From contig UQHB01000007.1 of NCBI GenBank assembly GCA_900540735.1, positions 1 to 64,000 of the forward strand: 64,000 bases of DNA, written 5' to 3'. Made by a program: the position numbers and the translations under genes. Source of the stretch: an uncultured Megasphaera sp. GTDB lineage: Bacteria; Bacillota; Negativicutes; Veillonellales; Megasphaeraceae. How positions within the stretch are numbered: position 1 is the first letter of the stretch; each line of letters opens with the position of its first letter. The notes beneath the pieces are model-generated. The model worked only from the letters and a program-made list of their open reading frames with translations, was not told the DNA's origin and made no database searches. Below are positions 7,908-15,374 of the stretch, piece by piece.

Positions 7908-9107
7908 ATGAAATACAAAACCTTGGCGGCTCTGGCTGTAGCCGCAATGATGAGTGCGTCGTCCCTCCTTGCTATGGCGGCAGCACCGTATACGGATCTA
8001 GATGGTGTAGCCAATCGGGACAGCATTGATTATCTCTATGATACCCATTGTTTGACTTTCGTCACAGGCAATACTTTTGAACCGCAAGCGGTCTTGACAC
8101 GAGGGGAGCTAGCACAATTAATTTACAACGCAGCAGCTAATATGCCCATTGTCAATCCGGAATTTTCTGATGTCCAAAGCGGCAATGCTGCTGATACTAT
8201 GGCAGCGGTAGCAGCACAGGGCATTTTACAGGGCTATGAAGATGGCTCGTTCCATCCGGATGAACCGGTATCGCGCGAAGAATTTGCAACAGTCATTTAC
8301 AATTATTTAAAATATAGCCGCATGGCTGACAAAGATACGACGACCATTACGCCTTATGCCGATGAAAGCCAAATTGCACCGTCTGCAGTAGAAGCGATTG
8401 ACGTGCTGCATAGCAAAAATATTATGGTGCCAGCAGACAATCTTTTCCGCCCTAAAGAAGGCATTACCCGTGCCGATGCAGTCGAAGTAGTCTATCACTT
8501 GCTCCACTCTGATGGGCAGTATGTATCTCATGTCCAAGTGGAAACAGAAGTCATGAAAGCCTTAAATGCTGAATATGGCTCTGTGGTGGCTTACTTTAGA
8601 CAAGGGACGATGTACTGGAACGGCGATACCTTAGTCCTCGGTATGACAAGTAGTCCGAGCCGCTATTTCTCCAGCCGCTTGCAGACCGGTGTCTCCCAGG
8701 CTGATGCTGTCGTTATCCGTCGGGTTCGTCTGGCGCGCAATGACTATGATTCCATTTTGAATCGTGCCGTCAACAGCCTCGTTGCTAACGAAGGCGTGCA
8801 AAATTACGTCGGTGCTGTACCTGACTACATTCACGAACAAGTAGTCATTACCGTACGTCATCCGGTCAGTGCCCGGACGATTCAAGAATTAATCCAGCGT
8901 ATTGGTTCTGACTTAATCCGCATTGAAACGGTACCCGTTGCCGGACAGGATAAGGTCGTACAAAACGTAACGACAACTACAGAGACAGCGGATAAGACGA
9001 AAGGGAAAGATACGACCATCGATGAAACCATAGACTATTCGCCGCGCATTGCGAAAACAACGGCTAAAACCATTGACGGTGTATTACATGATACGATGAA
9101 TTCGTAA
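7908..9107 (+). CDS. SLH-domain exported protein 2 (paralogue)
   Basis: A 399-residue paralogue of the preceding gene, 18 bases downstream and clearly cotranscribed. Residues 1-25 form a signal peptide (ending LLAMAAA). Three SLH repeats occupy about 27-75, 85-133 and 147-195, followed by the same C-terminal domain (GTMYWNGDTLVLGM, then VVIRRVRLARNDYD, then VVITVRHPVSARTI). A Thr/Lys/Asp-rich tail of about 50 residues is added at the C-terminus. The repeats are more diverged than in the first copy. The role is probably cell-wall or periplasmic anchoring; the function of the C-terminal domain is unknown. Confidence 0.86.
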   Translation: MKYKTLAALAVAAMMSASSLLAMAAAPYTDLDGVANRDSIDYLYDTHCLTFVTGNTFEPQAVLTRGELAQLIYNAAANMPIVNPEFSDVQSGNAADTMAAVAAQGILQGYEDGSFHPDEPVSREEFATVIYNYLKYSRMADKDTTTITPYADESQIAPSAVEAIDVLHSKNIMVPADNLFRPKEGITRADAVEVVYHLLHSDGQYVSHVQVETEVMKALNAEYGSVVAYFRQGTMYWNGDTLVLGMTSSPSRYFSSRLQTGVSQADAVVIRRVRLARNDYDSILNRAVNSLVANEGVQNYVGAVPDYIHEQVVITVRHPVSARTIQELIQRIGSDLIRIETVPVAGQDKVVQNVTTTTETADKTKGKDTTIDETIDYSPRIAKTTAKTIDGVLHDTMNS

Positions 9108-9125
9108 GTCCCAAAGGGCATAAAA

Positions 9126-9158
9126 ATACCCTGTCCAGACGGGCAGGGTATCTTTTTC
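9126..9158. terminator. Bidirectional terminator between SLH and HAD genes
   Basis: An 11-bp stem with one wobble pair (9126-9136 with 9141-9151) and AGAC loop. It is followed by CTTTTT on the right and flanked by AAAAA on the left, so it can stop both convergent transcripts. Confidence 0.85.
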
Positions 9159-9161
9159 TGC

Positions 9162-9818
9162 TTAGTGAGGAAGGAAAATATTAGCTAATTCTTCGCGTGT
9201 ATGGACGAGATACGTCGCGTTTAAGGTCTGTAAGTACGGTTCATCCCGGAAGCCCCACGTGACGAGAACCGAATCAAGGCCTGTGTTTTCAGCAGTCTGC
9301 CGGTCTACTTCAGAGTCGCCGACGTAAATGGCATCTTTCGGTGCAACACCCAGGCGGCCTAAGGCATAGACGAGCATATCCGGTGCCGGTTTTTTATGAC
9401 GGTCCGGTGTTTCGCCGACAGAGAAGTAGACGAGGTCCTGGAAGTATTGAGCGTGCAGTTCATCGACTGCTGATTGGCCTTTATTGGAGACAATGGCCGT
9501 CTTGTAGCCTGCGTCTTTCAGTCGTTTTAAAACGTCAGGAATGCCGCTGTACGGGTGCGTGCCAGCTTGGCAATGGGCACTGTAGTAAGTCGTAAATTCT
9601 TGGACTAACTGGGCTTTCATGTCGTCTGAGACAGCCGGGTCTGCAGCGCGGTCAATGAGCCCCGAGTAGCCGTAGCCTAAGAACGTGCGGATTTCTGGTT
9701 CCGCTTTCGTCGGCAGCCCATGAGCAGCAAAGACGTGATTGACGCCGTTTGTTAAATCAGGAAGCGTATCGAGGACGGTTCCATCCATATCAAAGAGAAT
9801 AGCTTTATATGTTTTCAT
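9162..9818 (-). CDS. HAD-family phosphatase (phosphoglycolate phosphatase-like)
   Basis: A 218-residue haloacid dehalogenase hydrolase of the phosphoglycolate-phosphatase/PpaX type. Motif I is FDMDGTVLDTLPDL at residues 9-22 (nucleophile Asp and acid Asp), motif II is VSNKG, the motif III lysine follows in KKPAPDML, and motif IV is YVGDSEVDRQTA. The helical cap between motifs I and II has the usual size. Candidate substrates are phosphoglycolate, pyrophosphate or sugar phosphates; sequence alone does not decide. It is monocistronic with its own promoter. Confidence 0.88.
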   Translation of the reverse strand: MKTYKAILFDMDGTVLDTLPDLTNGVNHVFAAHGLPTKAEPEIRTFLGYGYSGLIDRAADPAVSDDMKAQLVQEFTTYYSAHCQAGTHPYSGIPDVLKRLKDAGYKTAIVSNKGQSAVDELHAQYFQDLVYFSVGETPDRHKKPAPDMLVYALGRLGVAPKDAIYVGDSEVDRQTAENTGLDSVLVTWGFRDEPYLQTLNATYLVHTREELANIFLPH

Positions 9819-9860
9819 CGTGTAGACTCCTTTGCTTGTACTATTTTATGAGACACCGTT

Positions 9861-9890
9861 ATTATAGACGCAAAGAGCGCAATTTGTCCA
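9861..9890 (-). promoter_or_regulatory. Promoter of the HAD phosphatase gene
   Basis: Read leftward: -35 TGGACA (9890-9885), 18 bases, -10 TATAAT (9866-9861). The -35 and spacing match the promoters at 981-1010 and 1094-1123. Confidence 0.65.
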
Positions 9891-9928
9891 ATCCGAATGG
9901 GTCTCTACTAGTAAGAACTACGTAACTA

Positions 9929-9937
9929 TGATACAAT
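9929..9937 (+). promoter_or_regulatory. Extended -10 promoter of the 748-residue membrane protein gene
   Basis: TGATACAAT at 9929-9937, an extended -10 element, lies about 48 bases before the start codon. No convincing -35 is visible. Confidence 0.45.
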
Positions 9938-9984
9938 AAACAAAACTAATGGGAACCAGTGTAAGAGTAAGGAGAGAGGATGAC

Positions 9985-12231
9985 ATGTCTGATTTTTTAC
10001 CATATGCTATCATAGCAGGTATTGTAATTGTTTTTTTTGTCGTGTGCTACGTATTATTTGCCGGCGGCAATGAAGAGAAGAAAGAAAAAGAAGCGAAACA
10101 AACAAACCATCATCCCGTCGTGACCACACATAAACGACGGCCTGTACAGCAGTATAAAAAAGCACCACAACAGGCAAAGCAAACGCCGCAGCGAAAGGTC
10201 CGGGAAACGACAGCACCAGTGCCGAAGATTTCGACCGTTACGGTCCGCGAACGGCCGGAACATCCGTCCGAAACGGCTTTTGTGACGACGAAAGGCCAAG
10301 TCGTCCGCAATAAAGACGGCAACATGATTTACGAAGCCGCCCCGAAGACGAAACAAGAACAAGTCAACGATGAACTCGAAATTACGCGTGTCTTGTCGCG
10401 CGATGAAATTTTAGCGGCTATGGAAAAAGTCGATAAAACGAAAGCAGCAGACTACAAAGCACGTGAAGAAGAAGTGAAAAAAGAAAAAGAACAGCAAGAA
10501 GCAGCTGAAAAAGCAACTGAAGCGAAACGGATTGCAGCCGACGAAAAACGGCGCCGCTTAGCCAAAGAACAAGCTGATGTAGCTCACGCACAGGCACAGC
10601 AGCAAGAAGCGCGTACCCGTTGGGCTGAAGATGTAGAAGTTACACCAGAAAAAGAACCGTCCTTAGCCGATATGGCTGCTGTCGTCTCAGCAGACTTAGC
10701 TGCTAGAGAAGGCAGTGCCGATACGGCTGCAACGCCAGAAACACAAGCTCCTAAAGCAGCAGGCACGCCTTATAAACGGCATAGTATCGTCGCCGAAGTC
10801 ATGGCAGAAAATGCCAAAGCAGAAGGAAAAGAGGAAGCACCAGCTCCGCAGGCCAAAGTCACGATTACGCCTAAGGCAGCACCTGTGTCGGACGTAACGC
10901 AAATCGTTGAACCGGCAGCTGTGCGCCAGCAATTAGCCAATCAGAAATCCATGGCTGACGTAGCATCGCAGCTCGAACAGACCCAACGTCTCGAACCGGT
11001 CCATGTCGATACAGTAGATAAAAAAGATACAGCTCCGGAAGAAACTATTATTATGCCGCCTATTACGGCCCATCCTAAGCCGGATACGACGGCACAAGCC
11101 GGTGCTGCAGATATGCCGAAACAGCAGCCTGTTTCTAAACATCCGCATCGCGAAGTACAGCCTATCGAACCGATGCAAAGCCCGTGGGGCAATGATACAA
11201 CTGGCAAACAGCCGTCTGTATCGGCAACGAAAGCGCGGCCTTCCATTTGGGATAATGCTGTAGAAGAAGAATCGCCTGTAGTCAAACAATGTGTGTCCCA
11301 CTTCCTCAATCAATTCGGCATGGTTACGCCTGAAATGAGCCAGCAAGCTGAATACATTACAGAAGCGGCATTCCAGCGCGTAGGCTGTACGACTGATGCA
11401 GAACGGAAACAAGTCATTATGCCTCTCATGGCACAAGAGGCATTGCAGAACGTCCAGAAAGCCTATACGGCTCATCCTGACGAATATGTAGCGACCTTGG
11501 CACTGCAAGCATTTAATGATATTATTCACGGTTCGCCAGTCTCGACGCGGCACCTCGTCGCTATTGACGCTTTGAAGGTCATGCCATATCTGTCGGGATA
11601 TCACTACAAAATCTTGGCTATTCTCTTGATTTTCCTCTATTCCCGCAACTCTCATAACGTCGATACGCAGACCTTCCGTCAGTACCTCGATAAATACGTC
11701 ATGCCCTTCCTCGACGATTTCCCAACAGAACGGTCGTATTATCAGCAGCTCGATTATCTCCACTGCACGGCCTTTGAAAGCAAAGAAACGCGCTTTGCTG
11801 AAATCTTGTCTGATTCGTATCCGCTTCTCTTCCGGTATCGCGGTATTACAGAAGAAGAATTGCGGAAAGCCCTCAAAGGCAAACGGATTCCGTCGGATAT
11901 GGTCGTCCAGTCCTTCAATTCGCCCCTCATTAAATTGGCTATGGTCGATGATAGTATGGCTACGCGCTTCTTCCGCCTGGCCGGTATTAGCGACAGAGCC
12001 ATGCAGGATCACATCATGCGCTTGGCGAAGAAACGTCCTGCTTCCTTTGCTGGTGAAGAAGCTCTTGATATTATGGAAGATATTTCGCCGGTCTTTGCAG
12101 ACCTCAGTGACATTTGGGATAGCACCATGCTCCGCGTGTCGACGTTGTCTCTCTTAGGCCTCTATTTAGCCCAAGGCTATGTCCATGAAATGATTGGCGA
12201 AGAGTTTGATTTGTCCCGGTGGTTTGATTAG
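9985..12231 (+). CDS. Membrane-anchored protein of unknown function with helical C-terminal domain
   Basis: A 748-residue protein I cannot assign firmly. Residues 5-26 are one hydrophobic helix, then a very charged Lys/Glu/Gln/Ala-rich region to about residue 250 (coiled-coil-like around 130-215) and a low-complexity Pro/Thr/Ala linker to about 425. Residues 428-748 are a compact, mostly helical domain with AILLIFLYSRNSHNVDT near its middle and a C-terminal EEFDLSRWFD. This end may resemble the LPO_1073/Vpar_1526 family, from memory and with low certainty. The layout is a bitopic anchor with a long tether and a cytosolic domain. The ATG at 9985 was chosen over one at 9949 because AAGGAGAGAGG lies just before it and the hydrophobic helix then sits at the N-terminus. 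Confidence 0.75.
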   Translation: MSDFLPYAIIAGIVIVFFVVCYVLFAGGNEEKKEKEAKQTNHHPVVTTHKRRPVQQYKKAPQQAKQTPQRKVRETTAPVPKISTVTVRERPEHPSETAFVTTKGQVVRNKDGNMIYEAAPKTKQEQVNDELEITRVLSRDEILAAMEKVDKTKAADYKAREEEVKKEKEQQEAAEKATEAKRIAADEKRRRLAKEQADVAHAQAQQQEARTRWAEDVEVTPEKEPSLADMAAVVSADLAAREGSADTAATPETQAPKAAGTPYKRHSIVAEVMAENAKAEGKEEAPAPQAKVTITPKAAPVSDVTQIVEPAAVRQQLANQKSMADVASQLEQTQRLEPVHVDTVDKKDTAPEETIIMPPITAHPKPDTTAQAGAADMPKQQPVSKHPHREVQPIEPMQSPWGNDTTGKQPSVSATKARPSIWDNAVEEESPVVKQCVSHFLNQFGMVTPEMSQQAEYITEAAFQRVGCTTDAERKQVIMPLMAQEALQNVQKAYTAHPDEYVATLALQAFNDIIHGSPVSTRHLVAIDALKVMPYLSGYHYKILAILLIFLYSRNSHNVDTQTFRQYLDKYVMPFLDDFPTERSYYQQLDYLHCTAFESKETRFAEILSDSYPLLFRYRGITEEELRKALKGKRIPSDMVVQSFNSPLIKLAMVDDSMATRFFRLAGISDRAMQDHIMRLAKKRPASFAGEEALDIMEDISPVFADLSDIWDSTMLRVSTLSLLGLYLAQGYVHEMIGEEFDLSRWFD

Positions 12232-12250
12232 AACCATATACATGAATAAA

Positions 12251-12296
12251 AATAAGTGATAGTACGTTTCGATGTACTATCACTTATTTTTTATTA
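12251..12296. terminator. Strong bidirectional terminator
   Basis: A perfect 15-bp stem (12251-12265 with 12274-12288) closes an 8-base loop and is followed by a T-rich run. It ends the rightward membrane-protein gene and lies just past the decayed leftward metallophosphoesterase. Confidence 0.88.
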
Positions 12297-13066
12297 TTTA
12301 TGGGAACTATTTTGCTGGTTGAAAAATGGAGAATAACGATTTCAGAGGCTGGCCCGGTACGCATGGGCATACCTCAAAAGCCATAGCCACTAGAGACGAC
12401 AGCCGTCATTTTTCCAAAGGTCTGTTGCCCATAGGACAAGGGGAACAGACGGCGCGTAATCTGCGTTACTGGGAAGAACTGACCACCATGGGTGTGTCCT
12501 GCTAAATAAAGGTCATAGCCTGCATTGCTGGCCGGGTAAATGCGCAAGGGCTCATGATCGACGATGATGTTATACGCGTTTGGTGCTGGTGCAGGCAAGT
12601 CGTTCGTCGGCTCATGGAGATAATCATTCAGGCCCGTGATGACGATATTACCTGGCAGGGTAATTCTTTTATTCTTAAGAAACTGAATGGGCTGAAAGGC
12701 TTCTTGTTCTACTTCTGTATTGCTGTCGAAGTAATCGTGATTGCCAAAGACGGCGTACGTCGGCACTTGCAGGTCTTGGAAGTGTCCATATGAGCCATCA
12801 CGCAAGACGAAATCTAAGTGCGCATCAATGAGGTCGCCGCCTATGAGTACGGCATCAGGATGTACATGATTGAGCCGCGTAACGAGCTGTTGGACGTACC
12901 GATGACTCAGGATAGGGCCAAGATGCAAATCCGTAAGAAAGGCAATGGTGCAAGGCTGGGTAATCGTTGGCGACACGAGGGTTACGTGCCGATAAATGGG
13001 ATGATACGCTTGCCATGCTCCTTTATGTACAGTATGAGAAGGAGTTTTATGTTTGTCAAGATGAAG
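12284..13066 (-). pseudogene. Truncated metallophosphoesterase (YkuE/YaeI-like), in-frame stop and lost N-terminus
   Basis: The longest open segment is 12374-12976 (200 residues from a GTG). It keeps the catalytic metal motifs of calcineurin-like phosphoesterases: TDLHLGP, GGDLID, GNHDYF and AGHTHGGQF. It stops after SSGYGF at a TGA where the family has Trp (GFWG). Past that TGA the frame continues with family-like GMPMRTGPASEIVIL for 29 codons to 12284. Upstream of the GTG, homology-like sequence (YHPIYRHVTLVSP) continues in the same frame back to the stop of the LysE gene, with no usable start, so the usual N-terminal membrane region is missing. A 5' deletion plus a TGG-to-TGA change fits best. 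A residual active catalytic fragment cannot be ruled out. Confidence 0.7.
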
Positions 13067-13684
13067 TTATATCCAGCCGAGAAGAACGAAAAATTCCCAA
13101 ATTAATTTTACGCCATAGCCAGTGATGACGAGGCCGCAAAGAATATTGAGGCCGCGCAAGAGTTTGGCATTAAAACGATGGCTGTAGAGAGAAATAAAAA
13201 AAGTCAGCCCCATAAACCAGAGGAACGAAGCGGCCAGGACACCGCCCATAAAGGGTGTATGGTCCGATGCAGACAAGGTCACTTGAATGGCTCCGAGAAG
13301 CATGGTCCCGTCAATGATGGCCTGCGGATTACACCACGTGACGACGCAGGCTTGAGAAATCGTTTTGCTCAGTCCTTGCCGTTGCGCCTGCGCTGTTTGC
13401 CCTTGGCCTTTAGAACGGAGCAGTTGCAAGCCTATAGAGCAGACGATGAGGCTGCCAATGCCTAAGATGACGTATTGGAGCCACGTGTAGCGATTCATGA
13501 GCGTACCAATGCCGTAGAAGCAGCTCAGCGACAAGGTCATGTCAAAAAAGAGCACAATCATGGCGGTCAGTAAGGCACGGCGGCGCGAACAGGTCAAGGC
13601 TGCGTTGATGACAAAGAGATTTTGCATGCCAATGGGCGCAATATAGGCAAGGCCCATGGTCAGTCCTTGAATAAAGATAGTCAT
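13067..13684 (-). CDS. LysE-family amino acid exporter
   Basis: A 205-residue membrane protein with about six hydrophobic segments and the LysE/ArgO pattern: an N-terminal LAYIAPIGMQNLFVIN (family PxGPQN-type motif), a FFDMTLSLSC helix, and VTWCNPQAIIDGT in the middle (family NPKA-type motif). Members export basic or other amino acids from the cytosol. It diverges from a MocR-type regulator, so the two probably form an efflux/regulator pair. Start ATG 13684 is preceded by AGGAGG. Its stop codon directly abuts the frame of the decayed phosphoesterase. Confidence 0.88.
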   Translation of the reverse strand: MTIFIQGLTMGLAYIAPIGMQNLFVINAALTCSRRRALLTAMIVLFFDMTLSLSCFYGIGTLMNRYTWLQYVILGIGSLIVCSIGLQLLRSKGQGQTAQAQRQGLSKTISQACVVTWCNPQAIIDGTMLLGAIQVTLSASDHTPFMGGVLAASFLWFMGLTFFISLYSHRFNAKLLRGLNILCGLVITGYGVKLIWEFFVLLGWI

Positions 13685-13745
13685 ATATATTCCTCCTTGC
13701 TAAGTCAACCAAAATGGGATAGGCAAGAACTCAATTTTTTCGTAT

Positions 13746-13820
13746 ACTAAGAGTAGATTCCTGTCGTTACTTATAGTATAACAGGTTTACCGTTTCTTTT
13801 GACCGACCAAACTAAGAGTA
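13746..13820. promoter_or_regulatory. Direct-repeat candidate operator of the MocR regulator
   Basis: ACTAAGAGTA occurs exactly twice in the divergent intergenic region, at 13746-13755 and 13811-13820, 65 bases apart in the same orientation. A second related pair, TGACCGACCAAA and TGACCCAACCAAA, overlaps the right end. MocR/GabR-type regulators are known to bind direct repeats near their own promoters. Assignment is inference. Confidence 0.45.
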
Positions 13821-13847
13821 TATGACCCAACCAAAGAGGTGTATGCA

Positions 13848-15311
13848 ATGAAGCGAACCTGTCCTGTAGAGATTACGTGGCAGCCTGATAAGACAAAGCA
13901 AATCACGATGTATGAACAAATCGTCCAATTTATTTGTGACAAAGCCGCTAGCGGTATCTGGCCTGTTGGCACGCGCTTGCCAGCACAACGTGTCTTAGCC
14001 GAAGCATTCCATGTCAATCGCAGTACGATTGTTACGGCTTTAGAGCAGCTTCAAAGTATGGGCGTCATTACGAGCCGCGGCAGTGCGGGCACAGTCATTG
14101 CCAGCAATACATGGTCTCTCGTCTTGCCGCCGAAAGCGTCTTGGGGAGAGCAAATTTCTTCTGGTAATTTTAAGTCCAATAAGGCTATTGTCCAGGCCAT
14201 TAACCGCTTAGAATTTACGCCCCATATGGTGCGCCTTGGCACAGGTGAGTTAGACCTGCGCTTATTTCCACAAGAGATGCTGCAGCAAGCCTTAGGAGCT
14301 GTACAACAAAAGCTCACGTCTCTAGGCTATCCGGAGCCTCTCGGTAATGCGGCACTACGCGAAGCCATTGCGGCGCACATGCAAACGTTGGGCATTACGG
14401 TCTCGCCAGCGTCTATTTTGATTACGTCCGGTGCCCTGCAAGCGTTACAGCTCATTGCTGTCAGCCTCGTAGCCGGTGGCTCGACTATTTATGCCGAAGC
14501 ACCGACGTATATTCAATCGTTACAAGTCTTTCAGTCTACAGGCCTGACGCTCCGCGGTCTGCCCATGGATGAAGAAGGTGTGCAGTACTGGCACATGAAG
14601 CAAGGGAATGCCGGAAAAATTGCGTCTGTTCTCTACACGATTCCGACAAATCACAACCCAACAGGGATTACCATGTCCGCTGTACGGCGGGAGAAACTCT
14701 TAGCCTATTGCCGGGACCAGCAAGTGCCGATTATTGAAGATGGGGCCTATGAAGAATTGTATTTCGGCAGGCAAAAGCCTTTGCCCTTGAAAGCGATGGA
14801 CACAGACGGTATGGTCATTTATCTCGGCAGTGCCTCGAAGGCCTTGGCACCGGGCCTGCGCATTGGCTGGCTCATTGCGCCAGAGCCTATTGTCCAGCGT
14901 CTGAGCGACGTGAAGATGCAGGTCGATTACGGGGCCAGTGTGTTGTCGCAAGTAGTTTTTACGGAATTTTTGCGCACTGGCATGTATGACCAATATACGA
15001 CAGCCTTACGGAAGGAACTGCGTCACCGCCGTGATGCGGCCTTAGCTGTGCTGGACAGGTATTACCGATCCTTTGCGACGTGGCGCGTACCAGACGGGGG
15101 CTTTTATATTTGGTTGACTTTAACAAAGAATCTTTCTATGGAGCAGCTCTTTGCGACGGCGGCCAAAGCAGGTATCCTCATCAATCCCGGTGACATTTAC
15201 GATTTTAACCAGAATCATTCACTGCGCTTGTCTTATTCGTACACGACACCAGCAGAATTTGCTCAAGGTGCTAAGACTTTAGCGAAGCTTATTGTAGCAG
15301 CACCAGAATAA
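13848..15311 (+). CDS. MocR-type transcriptional regulator (GntR helix-turn-helix plus aminotransferase domain)
   Basis: A 487-residue two-domain regulator. Residues 15-85 are a GntR winged helix (MYEQIVQFICDK, then RLPAQRVLAEAF and NRSTIVTALEQL). Residues 110-485 are a class I aminotransferase fold with TIPTNHNPTG, IIEDGAYEEL and the pyridoxal-phosphate lysine in YLGSASKALAPGLRIGW. MocR proteins sense PLP or an amino compound and activate or repress neighbours. Divergence from the LysE exporter suggests control of that gene. Start ATG 13848 is favoured over a GTG at 13839 because AGAGGTG lies six bases upstream of it. Confidence 0.9.
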   Translation: MKRTCPVEITWQPDKTKQITMYEQIVQFICDKAASGIWPVGTRLPAQRVLAEAFHVNRSTIVTALEQLQSMGVITSRGSAGTVIASNTWSLVLPPKASWGEQISSGNFKSNKAIVQAINRLEFTPHMVRLGTGELDLRLFPQEMLQQALGAVQQKLTSLGYPEPLGNAALREAIAAHMQTLGITVSPASILITSGALQALQLIAVSLVAGGSTIYAEAPTYIQSLQVFQSTGLTLRGLPMDEEGVQYWHMKQGNAGKIASVLYTIPTNHNPTGITMSAVRREKLLAYCRDQQVPIIEDGAYEELYFGRQKPLPLKAMDTDGMVIYLGSASKALAPGLRIGWLIAPEPIVQRLSDVKMQVDYGASVLSQVVFTEFLRTGMYDQYTTALRKELRHRRDAALAVLDRYYRSFATWRVPDGGFYIWLTLTKNLSMEQLFATAAKAGILINPGDIYDFNQNHSLRLSYSYTTPAEFAQGAKTLAKLIVAAPE

Positions 15312-15325
15312 TTTTTATGTATACG

Positions 15326-15364
15326 AAAAGAGCCATGCGAAGGTATCTTCTCATGGCTCTTTGT
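15326..15364. terminator. Terminator between MocR and PBP genes
   Basis: An 11-bp stem (15327-15337 with 15352-15362) and 14-base loop lie between convergent genes. T-rich tails on both sides are short, with TTTT on the left-reading strand. Confidence 0.75.
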
Positions 15365-15374
15365 AGTGTAATCC

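Noticed and set aside
10933..12012. Long open frame (359 codons) on the minus strand
   Set aside because: It lies entirely inside the strongly supported + strand gene at 9985-12231, has no ribosome site and its translation is rich in Arg/Phe/Cys with no recognisable domain. It mirrors codon bias of the real gene.
12374..12376. TGA as selenocysteine in the metallophosphoesterase
   Set aside because: The position aligns with a conserved Trp, no SECIS-like hairpin follows, and the N-terminus is also missing. A nonsense change is simpler.
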